From Bacteroides stercoris ATCC 43183 (GTDB lineage Bacteria; Bacteroidota; Bacteroidia; Bacteroidales; Bacteroidaceae), in contig NZ_CP102262.1 of assembly GCF_025147325.1 (NCBI RefSeq), positions 496,001 to 560,000 of the forward strand: DNA of 64,000 nt, written 5' to 3'. The stretch's first letter is position 1. Each line of letters begins with the position of its first letter. Shown in pieces: positions 34,407-43,666 of the stretch. Under the pieces are notes generated by a model. The model searched no databases. It worked only from the letters and a program-made list of their open reading frames with translations, and was not told the DNA's origin. Made by a program: the position numbers and the translations under genes.

Positions 34407-35897
34407 ATGGCACAAGGCTCCCGACAGATACAAACCCAAGCGCAGCAGCAGATACAGACGCTGTCACCACAACAGATTCTGGTAGTAAAGCTGTTGGAAC
34501 TTCCGGCAATAGAGCTGGAAGACCGCGTACGTGCCGAACTTCTGGAAAATCCGGCACTGGAAGAGGGAAAAGATGATACATCCGGCGATGAATATTCCAA
34601 TACCCCCGATGCAGACTCCAATGCAGAAGATGGTGGAGATACCGATTACGATTCTCTGAGCGACTATCTCAACGAGGATGACATACCCGACTATAAATTA
34701 CAGGAAAACAACCACAGCAAGGGAGAACAAGCCGAAGAGATACCTTTCTCCGATACGACTTCCTTCTATGAAACCCTGAAAGAACAGCTGGGTGAGCGCA
34801 ACCTTACCGAACACCAGCGTGAATTGGCCGAATATCTCATCGGCTCATTGGACGACGACGGGCTGCTGCGCAAATCACTGGACAGCATCAGCGATGAGCT
34901 TGCCATTTATGCCGGCATCGAAGCCACTACCGGAGAACTGGAAGAAGCATTGAGAATCATTCAGGATTTCGACCCTGCCGGATTGGGAGCCCGCAACTTG
35001 CAGGAATGCCTTCTCATCCAGATACGGCGCAAGATAGAACAGCAGCACTTCACTCCCAATCCGATTCTTTATATTGAAGAAGCAATCATTTCCGAATGCT
35101 ACGAGGATTTCACCCGTAAGCATTGGGACAAAATACAACAGAAACTCGGGCTGGAAGAAGATGCTTTCCAGCAAGCCATAAAAGAAATCTGCAAACTGAA
35201 TCCGCGTCCGGGAGCGTCTTTGGGTGAAGCTATCGGCAAGAACCTGCAACAAATCGTACCCGATTTTATTGTGGATACCTATGACGACGGCACTATCAAC
35301 CTGTCGCTCAACAACCGGAATGTTCCCGAACTGCGCATGAGCCGCGATTTCACCGAAATGGTAGAGGAACACACCAAGAACAAGGCAAACCAGTCCAAGG
35401 AATCCAAAGAGGCCATGATGTTCCTGAAACAGAAAATGGATGCAGCTCAGGGATTTATCGATGCCGTCAAGCAACGGCAGAATACCCTGATGACTACCAT
35501 GCAGGCCATCATCGACCTGCAACGCCCTTTCTTTCTCGACGGTGACGAGTCATTGCTTCGCCCTATGATATTGAAAGACGTTGCCGAGCGCACAGGACTC
35601 GACATCTCAACCATCTCCCGCGTCAGCAACAGCAAATATGTACAAACCAACTACGGCATCTACCCGCTGAAGTTCTTCTTTAACGATGGATATGTTACGG
35701 AAGACGGCGAAGAAATGTCAGTCCGGGAGATACGGAAAATACTCAAGGAATGCATCGACAACGAGGACAGGAAGAAACCCTATACCGATGACGAACTGAC
35801 CGAGATATTGAAAAAGAAAGGATACCCCATTGCCCGCCGCACCGTAGCCAAATACCGCCAGCAATTAAACATTCCGGTAGCAAGGCTGAGAAAATAG
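34407..35897 (+). CDS. rpoN: RNA polymerase sigma-54 factor
   Basis: 496 residues, full length. Region I is Gln-rich (QQQIQTLSPQQILVVKLLELP), followed by an acidic region II (DDTSGDEYSNTPDADSNAED), the core-binding region, and the DNA-binding region with the HTH (LKDVAERTGLDISTISRV). The RpoN box is seen near the C-terminus as ARRTVAKYRQQLNIP. Directs polymerase to -24/-12 promoters and needs an AAA+ activator; none is in the window. First gene of a probable unit with the PAP2-like gene, gcvH, purE and ispG. Confidence 0.97.
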   Translation: MAQGSRQIQTQAQQQIQTLSPQQILVVKLLELPAIELEDRVRAELLENPALEEGKDDTSGDEYSNTPDADSNAEDGGDTDYDSLSDYLNEDDIPDYKLQENNHSKGEQAEEIPFSDTTSFYETLKEQLGERNLTEHQRELAEYLIGSLDDDGLLRKSLDSISDELAIYAGIEATTGELEEALRIIQDFDPAGLGARNLQECLLIQIRRKIEQQHFTPNPILYIEEAIISECYEDFTRKHWDKIQQKLGLEEDAFQQAIKEICKLNPRPGASLGEAIGKNLQQIVPDFIVDTYDDGTINLSLNNRNVPELRMSRDFTEMVEEHTKNKANQSKESKEAMMFLKQKMDAAQGFIDAVKQRQNTLMTTMQAIIDLQRPFFLDGDESLLRPMILKDVAERTGLDISTISRVSNSKYVQTNYGIYPLKFFFNDGYVTEDGEEMSVREIRKILKECIDNEDRKKPYTDDELTEILKKKGYPIARRTVAKYRQQLNIPVARLRK

Positions 35898-35948
35898 AAA
35901 CGGCACAAGGCAATCCAAACGGTAGAGTGATAATGCAAAAATAAAAAA

Positions 35949-36626
35949 ATGGCAATAGAACAACATATTATAGCAGATAAAAACCTTATCAGGACAGCCA
36001 GGGTAATTTCGATGATATTTACACCATTCTCCATACCTTTCATGGCATTTCTGATTCTGTTCGTATTCTCATACCTGCGAATCATGCCCCTGCAATACAA
36101 GTTGATTGTATTGGGCGTGGTATATTGTTTTACAATCCTTATGCCCACACTGACCATTTTCCTCTTTCGCAAAATCAACGGATTCACTCCTGAGGATTTA
36201 ACGGAACGGAAACGGAGATATGTGCCTTTCATCCTGACTATCACTTCCTATGTGTTCTGCCTGCTCATGATGCACCGGCTGAACATTCCCTGGTATATGA
36301 CAGGAATTATCTTTGCCTCTCTTATCGTGATGATTATCTGTGTCATTGTCAACCTGAAATGGAAACTCAGCGAACACATGGCGGGAGCCGGTGCCATAAT
36401 AGGTGGGCTGGTTGCTTTCAGTGCCCTGTTCGGATACAATCCGGTGGGCTGGCTGTGTATATTCATTCTCGTAGCAGGCGTATTGGGCACGGCACGGATT
36501 ATCCTGCAACACCATACGCTCGGTGAGGTAATGGGCGGATTTGCCGTAGGACTGATTTGTACCTTGCTGGTACTTCATCCGCTCAGCAAACTGTTATTCC
36601 GTCTATTCAGCATATTCTTATTTTAA
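35949..36626 (+). CDS. PAP2-superfamily-like membrane protein
   Basis: 225 residues with about six hydrophobic segments. The weak phosphatase signature is split as expected for the PAP2 fold: KWKLSEHMAGAGA (Ser-Glu-His in place of the usual PSGH) and ARIILQHHTLGEVMGGFA (Arg...His...Glu in place of SRxxxxxHxxxD). The first motif (KxxxxxxRP) is not obvious. It could be a lipid-phosphate phosphatase or an inactive relative. Lies 51 bp after rpoN and 32 bp before gcvH on the same strand, so probably co-transcribed. Confidence 0.8.
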   Translation: MAIEQHIIADKNLIRTARVISMIFTPFSIPFMAFLILFVFSYLRIMPLQYKLIVLGVVYCFTILMPTLTIFLFRKINGFTPEDLTERKRRYVPFILTITSYVFCLLMMHRLNIPWYMTGIIFASLIVMIICVIVNLKWKLSEHMAGAGAIIGGLVAFSALFGYNPVGWLCIFILVAGVLGTARIILQHHTLGEVMGGFAVGLICTLLVLHPLSKLLFRLFSIFLF

Positions 36627-36658
36627 ATATCAAATATTAACTCTTAAAACTAACGATT

Positions 36659-37039
36659 ATGAATTTTCCTAATGATGTAAAGTACACGAAAGAACATGAA
36701 TGGATTCGTCTCGAAGGAGATGTAGCTTATGTAGGAATTACCGATTACGCCCAAGAACAATTGGGAGATATCGTATTTGTCGACATCCAAACCGTAGGCG
36801 AAACATTGGCAGCCGATGAAGTATTCGGCACCATCGAAGTAGTAAAAACCATTTCCGACCTTTTCCTGCCCGTTGCCGGAGAAGTGCTGGAACAAAACGA
36901 AGCATTGGAAGAGCAGCCCGAACTGGTTAACAAAGACCCGTATGGCGAAGGCTGGCTCATCAAAATCAAACCCGCTGCCGATGCAGATTTCGGCAGACTG
37001 CTGGATGCAGAAGCATACAAAGCACTGATTAATAATTAG
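36659..37039 (+). CDS. gcvH: Glycine cleavage system H protein
   Basis: 126 residues. Carries the lipoyl arm that shuttles aminomethyl between the P, T and L proteins. The lipoylated Lys63 sits in IEVVKTISDLFLPV, between the two beta strands typical of the fold; KYTKEHEWIRLEGDVAYVGITDYA is the N-terminal hallmark. The other gcv genes are not in the window. Its stop codon lies in the first bases of a 31-bp inverted repeat. Followed by purE. Confidence 0.96.
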   Translation: MNFPNDVKYTKEHEWIRLEGDVAYVGITDYAQEQLGDIVFVDIQTVGETLAADEVFGTIEVVKTISDLFLPVAGEVLEQNEALEEQPELVNKDPYGEGWLIKIKPAADADFGRLLDAEAYKALINN

Positions 37040-37162
37040 CGTTTAGTGATTAGTGTTTAGTAATTAGGAGTAATGATTAGCAGTAATAATTAGCAGTAAT
37101 AATTTGTTTTAAAATCTTTTCTCATCAATCCCCTAATCACTAAACACTAATCACTAAACGCT
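37038..37162. repeat. Long inverted repeat in the gcvH-purE gap
   Basis: Arms of 31 bp at 37038-37068 and 37132-37162 match at 30 positions; each is built from alternating TTTAGTG/ATTAGTG-like units. The 63-bp loop holds 13-bp direct repeats of AGTAATAATTAGC (37070-37106). A shorter ATTAATCACTAAT copy lies before ispG (37723-37735). Confidence 0.85.
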
Positions 37163-37188
37163 AATCACTAACCACTAATTTAAATAAT

Positions 37189-37698
37189 ATGTCTCCAATT
37201 GTTAGTATCATCATGGGCAGTACTTCCGACCTTCCTGTCATGGAAAAGGCCGCACAGTTGCTCAACGATTTGCATGTACCGTTCGAAATGAACGCCCTCT
37301 CCGCCCACCGTACTCCGGAAGCAGTAGAAGAATTTGCCAAAGGGGCACGTAAACGCGGAATTAAAGTTATTATCGCGGCAGCCGGCATGGCAGCAGCCCT
37401 GCCCGGCGTTATTGCAGCCAATACCACACTGCCTGTAATCGGCGTGCCCATAAAAGGCTCCGTACTCGATGGAGTGGATGCGCTTTATTCCATCATTCAG
37501 ATGCCTCCGGGCATCCCTGTGGCCACCGTAGCCATCAACGGAGCAATGAACGCAGCTATTCTTGCCGTACAAATGCTTGCATTGAGCGACAAGGAACTGG
37601 CAGAAGCCTTTACTGCTTATAAAGAAGGTCTGAAAAAGAAAATCGTGAAAGCAAACGAAGACCTGAAAGAAGTTAAATACGAGTATAAAACAAACTGA
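37189..37698 (+). CDS. purE: N5-carboxyaminoimidazole ribonucleotide mutase
   Basis: Purine synthesis step converting N5-CAIR to CAIR. 169 residues, class I PurE length. Substrate site motifs: MGSTSDLPVMEKA near the N-terminus, LSAHRTPEAVEEFA (His of the active site) and AAGMAAALPGVIAANTTLPV. The C-terminal basic helix is ordinary. No purK is adjacent; in this organism it may be encoded elsewhere. Lies between gcvH and ispG on the same strand. Confidence 0.96.
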   Translation: MSPIVSIIMGSTSDLPVMEKAAQLLNDLHVPFEMNALSAHRTPEAVEEFAKGARKRGIKVIIAAAGMAAALPGVIAANTTLPVIGVPIKGSVLDGVDALYSIIQMPPGIPVATVAINGAMNAAILAVQMLALSDKELAEAFTAYKEGLKKKIVKANEDLKEVKYEYKTN

Positions 37699-37739
37699 AA
37701 GAAGTGATTGATAATCACTGACCATTAATCACTAATAAC

Positions 37740-39599
37740 GTGGATATATTCAATTATTCCCGACGGGAAACATCAGAAGTGAATATCGGAGCCACCCCTA
37801 TGGGCGGCTCCAATCCTATCCGCATACAAAGTATGACCAACACTTCCACGCAAGATACCGATGCGTGTGTAGCACAGGCCAAACGTATTGTGGATGCCGG
37901 TGGAGAATACGTACGTCTTACCACTCAAGGTGTCAAAGAAGCAGAAAACCTGATGAATATCAACGCAGCCTTACGTCAGGACGGCTACATGACCCCATTG
38001 GTGGCCGATGTGCATTTCAACCCGAAAGTAGCAGATGTGGCAGCGCAGTATGCGGAAAAAGTCCGTATCAACCCGGGCAACTACGTAGACTCCGCACGTA
38101 CTTTCAAGCATCTGGAGTATACCGATGAAGAATATGCACAGGAACTCCGGAAGATACGCGACCGTTTCGTCCCGTTTCTGAATATCTGCAAGGCCAATCA
38201 CACGGCTATCCGTATCGGTGTGAACCACGGCTCGTTATCCGACCGTATCATGTCGCGCTACGGAGACACTCCCGAAGGCATGGTAGAATCGTGCATGGAG
38301 TTTCTGAGAATCTGCGTTGCGGAGCAATTCATGGACGTAGTCATTTCCATCAAAGCATCCAATACGGTAATCATGGTGAAAACCGTACGTTTGCTTGCCC
38401 ACATCATGGAGAAAGAAGGGATACACTTCCCCTTGCACCTCGGTGTGACGGAAGCCGGTGACGGTGAGGACGGACGCATCAAATCGGCCTTAGGCATAGG
38501 TGCTTTGCTGGCAGACGGGTTGGGTGATACCATCCGCGTATCTTTAAGTGAAGCTCCCGAAGCAGAAATTCCTGTTGCCCGGAAATTGACGGACTATATT
38601 GTACAACGCCGTAACCACCCTTACATACCGGGTGCTGTAGCTCCCGAATTCCAGTACTTGTCTCCTGAACGCAGAGCCACGACAGCCGTGCGCAATATAG
38701 GCGGAGAAAACCTTCCCGTTGTCGTTGCCGCACGCTTGGACGGCAATATGGATTTCAATCCGCAGTTTATGCCCGACTATGTATACGTGGGCCGTCAACT
38801 GCCCGAATCTCCCACCGAAGGCATACAATACATTATCGATGCCGACCTTTGGGAAGGACAAGCCAACACATGGCCTGCATTTAAAGGCGAACAGCTGCCG
38901 TTTATCAGCGGATGCAGCGCATCACTGAAATTTCTGTTTATCACCTATATGGGATTGAACGACGAAGTAATTGCCGGACTGAAATACCACCCGGAAGTGG
39001 TACTTGTCGCACAAAGCAACCATCCCAACAGACTGGGTGAATACCGTGCATTGGCGCACCAACTGATGAATGAAGGATTAAAGAATCCACTTGTCTTCTT
39101 CCAGCATTACGCTGAGACTGAAACTGAAAATCTGCAAATCAAATCGGCTGCTGATATGGGAGCACTCATCATCGACGGGCTCTGCGACGGTATTTTCCTT
39201 TTCAACCAAACCGGCAAGGAAGGCGATAAGGCGATAGACGACAAGGTTGTAGACACCACGGCTTTCGGTATCCTGCAGGCAGGACGCATCCGTACCAGCA
39301 AAACCGAATACATATCCTGTCCGGGGTGCGGCCGTACGCTCTACGACCTCGAAAGCACCATTGCCCGCATCAAGCAAGCTACATCACACCTGAAAGGACT
39401 CAAAATCGGAATCATGGGTTGCATAGTCAACGGTCCCGGTGAAATGGCCGATGCCGATTACGGATATGTAGGTGCAGGACGGGGCAAAATCAGCCTGTAT
39501 AAGAAAAAGGAGTGTATCGAAAAGAATATCCCCGAAGAGGAAGCCGTAGAAAAGCTGATTGAACTTATCAGAAAGAACGGAGATTATACCGAGCGGTAG
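37740..39599 (+). CDS. ispG: 4-hydroxy-3-methylbut-2-enyl-diphosphate synthase, long three-domain form
   Basis: Next-to-last step of the MEP isoprenoid pathway, making HMBPP from MEcPP with a 4Fe-4S cluster. 619 residues: N-terminal TIM barrel (about 1-270, IRIQSMTNTSTQD, VRINPGNYVD), a large middle insert (about 280-500) found in plants, Chlamydia and Bacteroidota, and a C-terminal cluster domain with the cysteines in SCPGCGRTLYDLES and MGCIVNGPGE. It starts with GTG at 37740; no in-frame ATG with family support lies upstream. Last gene of the rpoN-to-ispG cluster. Confidence 0.96.
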   Translation: MDIFNYSRRETSEVNIGATPMGGSNPIRIQSMTNTSTQDTDACVAQAKRIVDAGGEYVRLTTQGVKEAENLMNINAALRQDGYMTPLVADVHFNPKVADVAAQYAEKVRINPGNYVDSARTFKHLEYTDEEYAQELRKIRDRFVPFLNICKANHTAIRIGVNHGSLSDRIMSRYGDTPEGMVESCMEFLRICVAEQFMDVVISIKASNTVIMVKTVRLLAHIMEKEGIHFPLHLGVTEAGDGEDGRIKSALGIGALLADGLGDTIRVSLSEAPEAEIPVARKLTDYIVQRRNHPYIPGAVAPEFQYLSPERRATTAVRNIGGENLPVVVAARLDGNMDFNPQFMPDYVYVGRQLPESPTEGIQYIIDADLWEGQANTWPAFKGEQLPFISGCSASLKFLFITYMGLNDEVIAGLKYHPEVVLVAQSNHPNRLGEYRALAHQLMNEGLKNPLVFFQHYAETETENLQIKSAADMGALIIDGLCDGIFLFNQTGKEGDKAIDDKVVDTTAFGILQAGRIRTSKTEYISCPGCGRTLYDLESTIARIKQATSHLKGLKIGIMGCIVNGPGEMADADYGYVGAGRGKISLYKKKECIEKNIPEEEAVEKLIELIRKNGDYTER

Positions 39600-39610
39600 G
39601 TTTCTTATTC

Positions 39611-39722
39611 TTCACCACAAAAAAAGCGCAGAGTCTCACAGAGTTTTCTTTTGTTCCGGATGCGGGTAATGCTTACCGGATTCCCCAAAGCTGTGAGACC
39701 CTGTGCTTTTTTTTGTGATGAA
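39611..39722. repeat. Extragenic palindromic element after ispG
   Basis: Arms at 39611-39646 and 39687-39722 pair as a long imperfect stem (core AGTCTCACAG with CTGTGAGAC). An inner hairpin GGTAA-TGC-TTACC lies in the loop. The outer arm is related to the element at 18081-18297. A run of eight T in the right arm could also let it act as a terminator for ispG. Confidence 0.75.
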
Positions 39723-39724
39723 TC

Positions 39725-40570
39725 CTAATATCTGAAACTCAAAAATACACGGAAGGATTTTGACTTCATCTTCCACTTGTCACTTTCAATTACATCCTCA
39801 AAGTCCGGAGCATCATAATCCATACCTTCCTCATCAAAAGAAAGTCCGTTATAAGTAGCTTTCTTCGCCCAACGATGCTCTATACCGACCGAAATTGCTT
39901 TATAGGCAACAGAAGCACCAAACGCAAAATTGGAAACATATCCGTGTCCGAAGCTGTCATCGATGACCACCATAGAATAAGTAGGCACATAATGGAAATA
40001 GGCAGCCACTTTCAAATCGCCTACCGGATTGACTGTGACGGAGGGACCTACGTGCATAGACGCATCTATCTGATGAATACCCAAATCAAAATCTTCCTCG
40101 TAATAGTCTTCATAACCACTGCTATAATCATTATAAGCACGTGTGTACGAACCTCCTTCCGCAAAGACGTCCGGTTCGGAATACTTGGCATACGAAAGTT
40201 CAAACCATGTTGCGTCAATACCGAACTTAATCATATTCAGCAACGGCTTCTTATGCAGGTAATACGTTTTTCCGAAAGTCAGAGAAACACCGAAATCACT
40301 TTTCCATTCCGCTTCGGCATCTACTTTATCCGTCAACGTTTGGTTTGTAATATAACCGATATTAAAATACTTGGCTCTTTTTTTCCATATTCTCTCATTT
40401 CGTGCCGCATCTTCGGTTTTCTGTACTCTGTCGGAGAGTTCATTTACCACTTGCAGTAAAGAATCCTCTCTTTGAGAAGATTGGACTTCGGAATCAGCTT
40501 CTTGAGCAAAAATACTTTGTCCTGTCAAAATCACGGTTGACAGCACCAACCAAAACAGTTTTTTCATCAT
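39725..40570 (-). CDS. Outer-membrane beta-barrel protein of unknown function
   Basis: 281 residues. Signal peptide about 1-22 (cleavage after SIFAQ), then a short helical/coiled-coil stretch (about 30-60, LLQVVNELSDRVQKTEDAA) and an alternating-hydrophobicity body ending in the aromatic C-terminus FLSFRY, as outer-membrane barrels do. An acidic Tyr-rich loop (SSGYEDYYEEDFDLG) is probably exposed. No recognised family beyond a general porin-like barrel. It has its own predicted promoter about 112 bp upstream. Confidence 0.75.
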   Translation of the reverse strand: MMKKLFWLVLSTVILTGQSIFAQEADSEVQSSQREDSLLQVVNELSDRVQKTEDAARNERIWKKRAKYFNIGYITNQTLTDKVDAEAEWKSDFGVSLTFGKTYYLHKKPLLNMIKFGIDATWFELSYAKYSEPDVFAEGGSYTRAYNDYSSGYEDYYEEDFDLGIHQIDASMHVGPSVTVNPVGDLKVAAYFHYVPTYSMVVIDDSFGHGYVSNFAFGASVAYKAISVGIEHRWAKKATYNGLSFDEEGMDYDAPDFEDVIESDKWKMKSKSFRVFLSFRY

Positions 40571-40681
40571 AATTTGTCTGTGTTTTGCTTATGGCTCCTT
40601 CGTTCAGCATACCAGTAATTTTAGGAAAGCGCAGGAGCACTAAAGGGAACTCCCCTTAACGCTTATTTCGTTCTATTTTTA

Positions 40682-40689
40682 CAAAAATA
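40682..40689 (-). promoter_or_regulatory. Predicted -7 promoter element of the beta-barrel gene
   Basis: TATTTTTG on the minus strand, a TAnnTTTG match. Confidence 0.45.
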
Positions 40690-40734
40690 GAGGATTACAC
40701 ACATACGCACAACGGGACAAAAACGAGATAGAAA

Positions 40735-40769
40735 CTAAAAAACCGAAATAGCGGACTATTTCGGTTTAA
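40735..40769 (-). terminator. Rho-independent terminator after the S41 protease gene
   Basis: AACCGAAATA (40741-40750) and TATTTCGGTT (40757-40766) form a perfect 10-bp stem; on the minus strand TTTTTTAG follows. Confidence 0.85.
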
Positions 40770-40799
40770 ATAAAGATTATGATGATGTTTTTTTATTTT

Positions 40800-42497
40800 T
40801 TATTTTTCCTTTTTGCCTTCATCCGGCTTAACCGGCGGGACACTGAGCATTTCTTTATATTTTTCCGGAGCAGTCAATATCCCGACAGCCTCTTTCAGGT
40901 CCTTATCATCTTTCAACTGTTGGATGATACTTCCACGCTGATAGTAATAACGTTTGATAATTTCCACTGCAATCATCTCCTTTATATCCTTTGAGAAGTG
41001 GTCGAGGTCACGCTCCAGGTTATGAGATAGCTTTTTCTCCAAAGCCTTGAATTCGTCGGACGCATCCGTCAGGTATCCTTCAAACTCCGCCATTTCTTTC
41101 AAGTTCTTCAAAATCTTCTCAGTCTGCTGGTCGTACTTGAAATCTGCTTTCTGTACCATCGCCTTAAAGTCGGCATAGTCGGCATCCGTTATCTTAAAAT
41201 CTTTAGGAGCCGGAATCGTGGGGTGCTTCAAACAATACTCCGTAGCGTAATTAAATATCAAGTTGTCATTCACCAAGTAGAACAGGATATTAGGCAACTT
41301 ATCCTGCTTGACGGTAATATCGGGAGTAACTCCGCCACCGTCACGTACCTCACGTCCGGCAGCAGTATGGAATACGGTAGTCAAGCTATCCGGAATACGT
41401 CCTACGCTGCCGTCCTCATTGCGGTGTTTGTAGTCGATAGCCTGCACGCAACGGCCGCTCGGAATATAGTATTTGGAAGTTGTCAGTTTCATTGTGCCTC
41501 CATAAGGCAGCGGACGGGTGGTCTGCACAAGCCCTTTTCCAAATGTACGGTTACCCACCACTACTGCACGGTCATAATCCTGCAATGCACCTGCCAGGAT
41601 TTCCGATGCAGAAGCTGTTGCACTATTCACCAGCACAGCCAGCGGAATTTCCAAATCCAGCGGCTCACGCAACGTCTTGTACGTATTGCTTGCCTGTTTG
41701 GTCTTTCCTTTCGTTGTCACCAGTGTTTTGCCGCGCGGCAGGAAGAAGTTGGCTATTTCCACGGCTTCGTCCAGCAAACCGCCGCCGTTATTACGCAGGT
41801 CGATAACCAAAGAAGTTATTCCCTGCTTTTTCAAATCAAGAAATGCCTGCTTGAACTCTTTGGAAGGATTACCGGAGAAAGTGCTCAGGTTGATATAACC
41901 GATGTTGTTATCCAACATTGCATAATAAGGAATAAAAGGCAACTGGATAGAACGACGAACGATATCGAATTCCAACGGCTGTTCCGTTCCGGGACGTTGC
42001 ACCTTCAGTTTGAAGCTCGTGCCTACCTGCCCGCGAAGCATCTCGCTAACTTCCTGATTATTTTTTCCTGCAAGGTCCTTGCCGTCGATTTCCATAAGAA
42101 TATCGCCTGCCTTCAGGCCTACGGTAGCCGCCGGCATATGTTCGTAAGGTTCGGCTATCATGGAACGCTTCAGTTTGGTATTCCAGGTTATGATAGAGCC
42201 GATACCGCCATACGTATTCTTCAACATCTGTTCCAGTTCGCTTTGGTCGTCTTCCGGAAAATATTGCGTATAGGGGTCAAGTGAATACAGCATGGATTCG
42301 ATGCCGGTACGGATAGTCTTGTTCGGGTCTATCGTATCCACATAAAACATATCCAATTCCTTTACTATAGAATTGAATATATCCAAATTCTTTGCTACCT
42401 GAAAACTACGGTTGTCTCCACTCTTAAACCCAAAAAAGAAACTTGTACCTACTGCTACCAATAGGACAGCTATCCAACGTATCTTTAAATATTTCAT
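40800..42497 (-). CDS. S41-family C-terminal processing peptidase
   Basis: 565 residues from the ATG at 42497; the longer frame would run into the upstream kinase gene. N-terminal membrane anchor (about 6-25, WIAVLLVAVGTSFFFGF), a PDZ domain (about 90-180, GGIGSIITWN, GDILMEIDGKDLAGK), then the S41 protease core with nucleophile Ser in NSATASASEILAGAL and the general-base Lys in GNRTFGKGLVQT. The extended C-terminal region is typical of Bacteroidota CtpA. Acts in the periplasm on protein tails. Five bp downstream of the PfkB kinase gene in the same unit. Confidence 0.93.
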   Translation of the reverse strand: MKYLKIRWIAVLLVAVGTSFFFGFKSGDNRSFQVAKNLDIFNSIVKELDMFYVDTIDPNKTIRTGIESMLYSLDPYTQYFPEDDQSELEQMLKNTYGGIGSIITWNTKLKRSMIAEPYEHMPAATVGLKAGDILMEIDGKDLAGKNNQEVSEMLRGQVGTSFKLKVQRPGTEQPLEFDIVRRSIQLPFIPYYAMLDNNIGYINLSTFSGNPSKEFKQAFLDLKKQGITSLVIDLRNNGGGLLDEAVEIANFFLPRGKTLVTTKGKTKQASNTYKTLREPLDLEIPLAVLVNSATASASEILAGALQDYDRAVVVGNRTFGKGLVQTTRPLPYGGTMKLTTSKYYIPSGRCVQAIDYKHRNEDGSVGRIPDSLTTVFHTAAGREVRDGGGVTPDITVKQDKLPNILFYLVNDNLIFNYATEYCLKHPTIPAPKDFKITDADYADFKAMVQKADFKYDQQTEKILKNLKEMAEFEGYLTDASDEFKALEKKLSHNLERDLDHFSKDIKEMIAVEIIKRYYYQRGSIIQQLKDDKDLKEAVGILTAPEKYKEMLSVPPVKPDEGKKEK

Positions 42498-42502
42498 ATA
42501 TT

Positions 42503-43486
42503 CTAATTTATCATTATTATATCTTCCTTTATCTTCTCCCACTTTGAATCCGGCAGTTCCGTTCCAATCACCTGTATTACCTCACCCGACAGGATAGCAC
42601 CTATTTTTCCGCACTTTTCCAAAGAATATCCGCAAGTCAGCCCATATAGAAAACCTGCCGCAAAAAAATCTCCGGCACCGGTAGTATCAACCACTTTCGC
42701 CACCGGCACAGCCTCAACACGTACTTCTTCCGTTCCCTTACGAATCAGCGAGCCGCGCGCTCCCACCTTTACAATGGCAATGCTACACATTTTAGCGATA
42801 ATATCCAACGCTTCCTCAGGTTCTTTACCGGTAAACGCCTTCGCCTCTTCCTCATTGGCAAAAACAATATCCACATATTTATTTACCAGCAAAGAGAAGA
42901 ACTCATGGTCGCCTGCCACGATGTTATAACTTGCCATATCCAGACAAACCTGCAAACCGGCTTCTTTGGCCAACTCAATAGCCCGGAGAATCATATCGTG
43001 TTCCTGTACCAGATAACCCTCTATAAACAGATAAGTATATCCCTTGAACATCTCCAGCGACAGTTCTTCCGCTTTCAACGTAGACGCTGCTCCCAAATAT
43101 GTGCCGAACGTGCGCTCTCCGTCCGGAGATATAAAAGTAGACGCCACTCCCGAAGGCAATGTATCTGAAACTAATAAATCAGCTTCCGTTCCATGCTTCA
43201 GCAAACTTTCCCGAAAAAAGTTACCATAAGAATCATTATTTATCTTTCCGATGAACCCGGTTCCCGCTCCAAGCTGCGCCATGCCACGGATTGCATTTCC
43301 GGCAGAGCCACCGGTAGCCAAATGAGTTTTCATACGGCTAAATTCTTCATTGATTTTCAGTAACTTATCTTCATCTATAAGCGTCATACTGCCCTTGGGC
43401 AAGTCCATTTTAGTTAAGATTTCATCACTGTCAAGGGTTGCTAACACATCGACCAATGCGTTTCCCAATCCAATTATTTTATCCAT
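42503..43486 (-). CDS. PfkB-family carbohydrate/nucleoside kinase
   Basis: 327 residues from the ATG at 43486 (MDKIIGLGNALVDVLA). The ribokinase-fold signatures are present: GGSAGNAIRGMAQLG near the N-terminus and the ATP/anion-hole motif VVDTTGAGDFFAAGFLYG with the catalytic Asp. Adenosine-kinase-like proteins of this type are common in Bacteroides; ribokinase or fructokinase activity cannot be ruled out. Followed by the S41 gene with a 5-bp gap. A -7 promoter element lies just upstream at 43504-43511. Confidence 0.9.
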   Translation of the reverse strand: MDKIIGLGNALVDVLATLDSDEILTKMDLPKGSMTLIDEDKLLKINEEFSRMKTHLATGGSAGNAIRGMAQLGAGTGFIGKINNDSYGNFFRESLLKHGTEADLLVSDTLPSGVASTFISPDGERTFGTYLGAASTLKAEELSLEMFKGYTYLFIEGYLVQEHDMILRAIELAKEAGLQVCLDMASYNIVAGDHEFFSLLVNKYVDIVFANEEEAKAFTGKEPEEALDIIAKMCSIAIVKVGARGSLIRKGTEEVRVEAVPVAKVVDTTGAGDFFAAGFLYGLTCGYSLEKCGKIGAILSGEVIQVIGTELPDSKWEKIKEDIIMIN

Positions 43487-43503
43487 TTCTGATATTTTTT
43501 TTG

Positions 43504-43511
43504 CAAAGATA
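43504..43511 (-). promoter_or_regulatory. Predicted -7 promoter element of the PfkB-S41 unit
   Basis: TATCTTTG on the minus strand, 18 bp before the ATG at 43486; supports the short start. Confidence 0.6.
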
Positions 43512-43534
43512 TTGCATATTTCAAAATATCCTAT

Positions 43535-43542
43535 TACTTTTG
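43535..43542 (+). promoter_or_regulatory. Predicted -7 promoter element of the tRNA-Asn pair
   Basis: TACTTTTG, a TAnnTTTG match, 26 bp before the first tRNA-Asn. Confidence 0.55.
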
Positions 43543-43567
43543 CAGCGCATTTGAGAAAAAACAACAT

Positions 43568-43641
43568 TCTTCCTTAGCTCAGTCGGTTAGAGCATCTGAC
43601 TGTTAATCAGAGGGTCCTTGGTTCAAGTCCAAGAGGAAGAG
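43568..43641 (+). tRNA. tRNA-Asn (anticodon GTT), first copy
   Basis: 74 nt. Acceptor TCTTCCT pairs with AGGAAGA; D arm TAGCTCAGTCGGTTAGAGC; anticodon stem CTGAC/..CAG with loop CTGTTAA (anticodon GTT); T arm GGTTCAAGTCC. 3' CCA not encoded. Confidence 0.97.
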
Positions 43642-43666
43642 CGAAAGAAAAACTTAAATGCAACAT

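Noticed and set aside
34191..34439. N-terminal extension of the Xaa-Pro aminopeptidase
   Set aside because: The extra residues resemble no family, overlap the rpoN promoter region and contradict the normal length of about 457 residues.
41223..42284. A 353-codon plus-strand frame opposite the S41 protease
   Set aside because: It is a shadow of the protease gene; the protease frame carries all conserved motifs.
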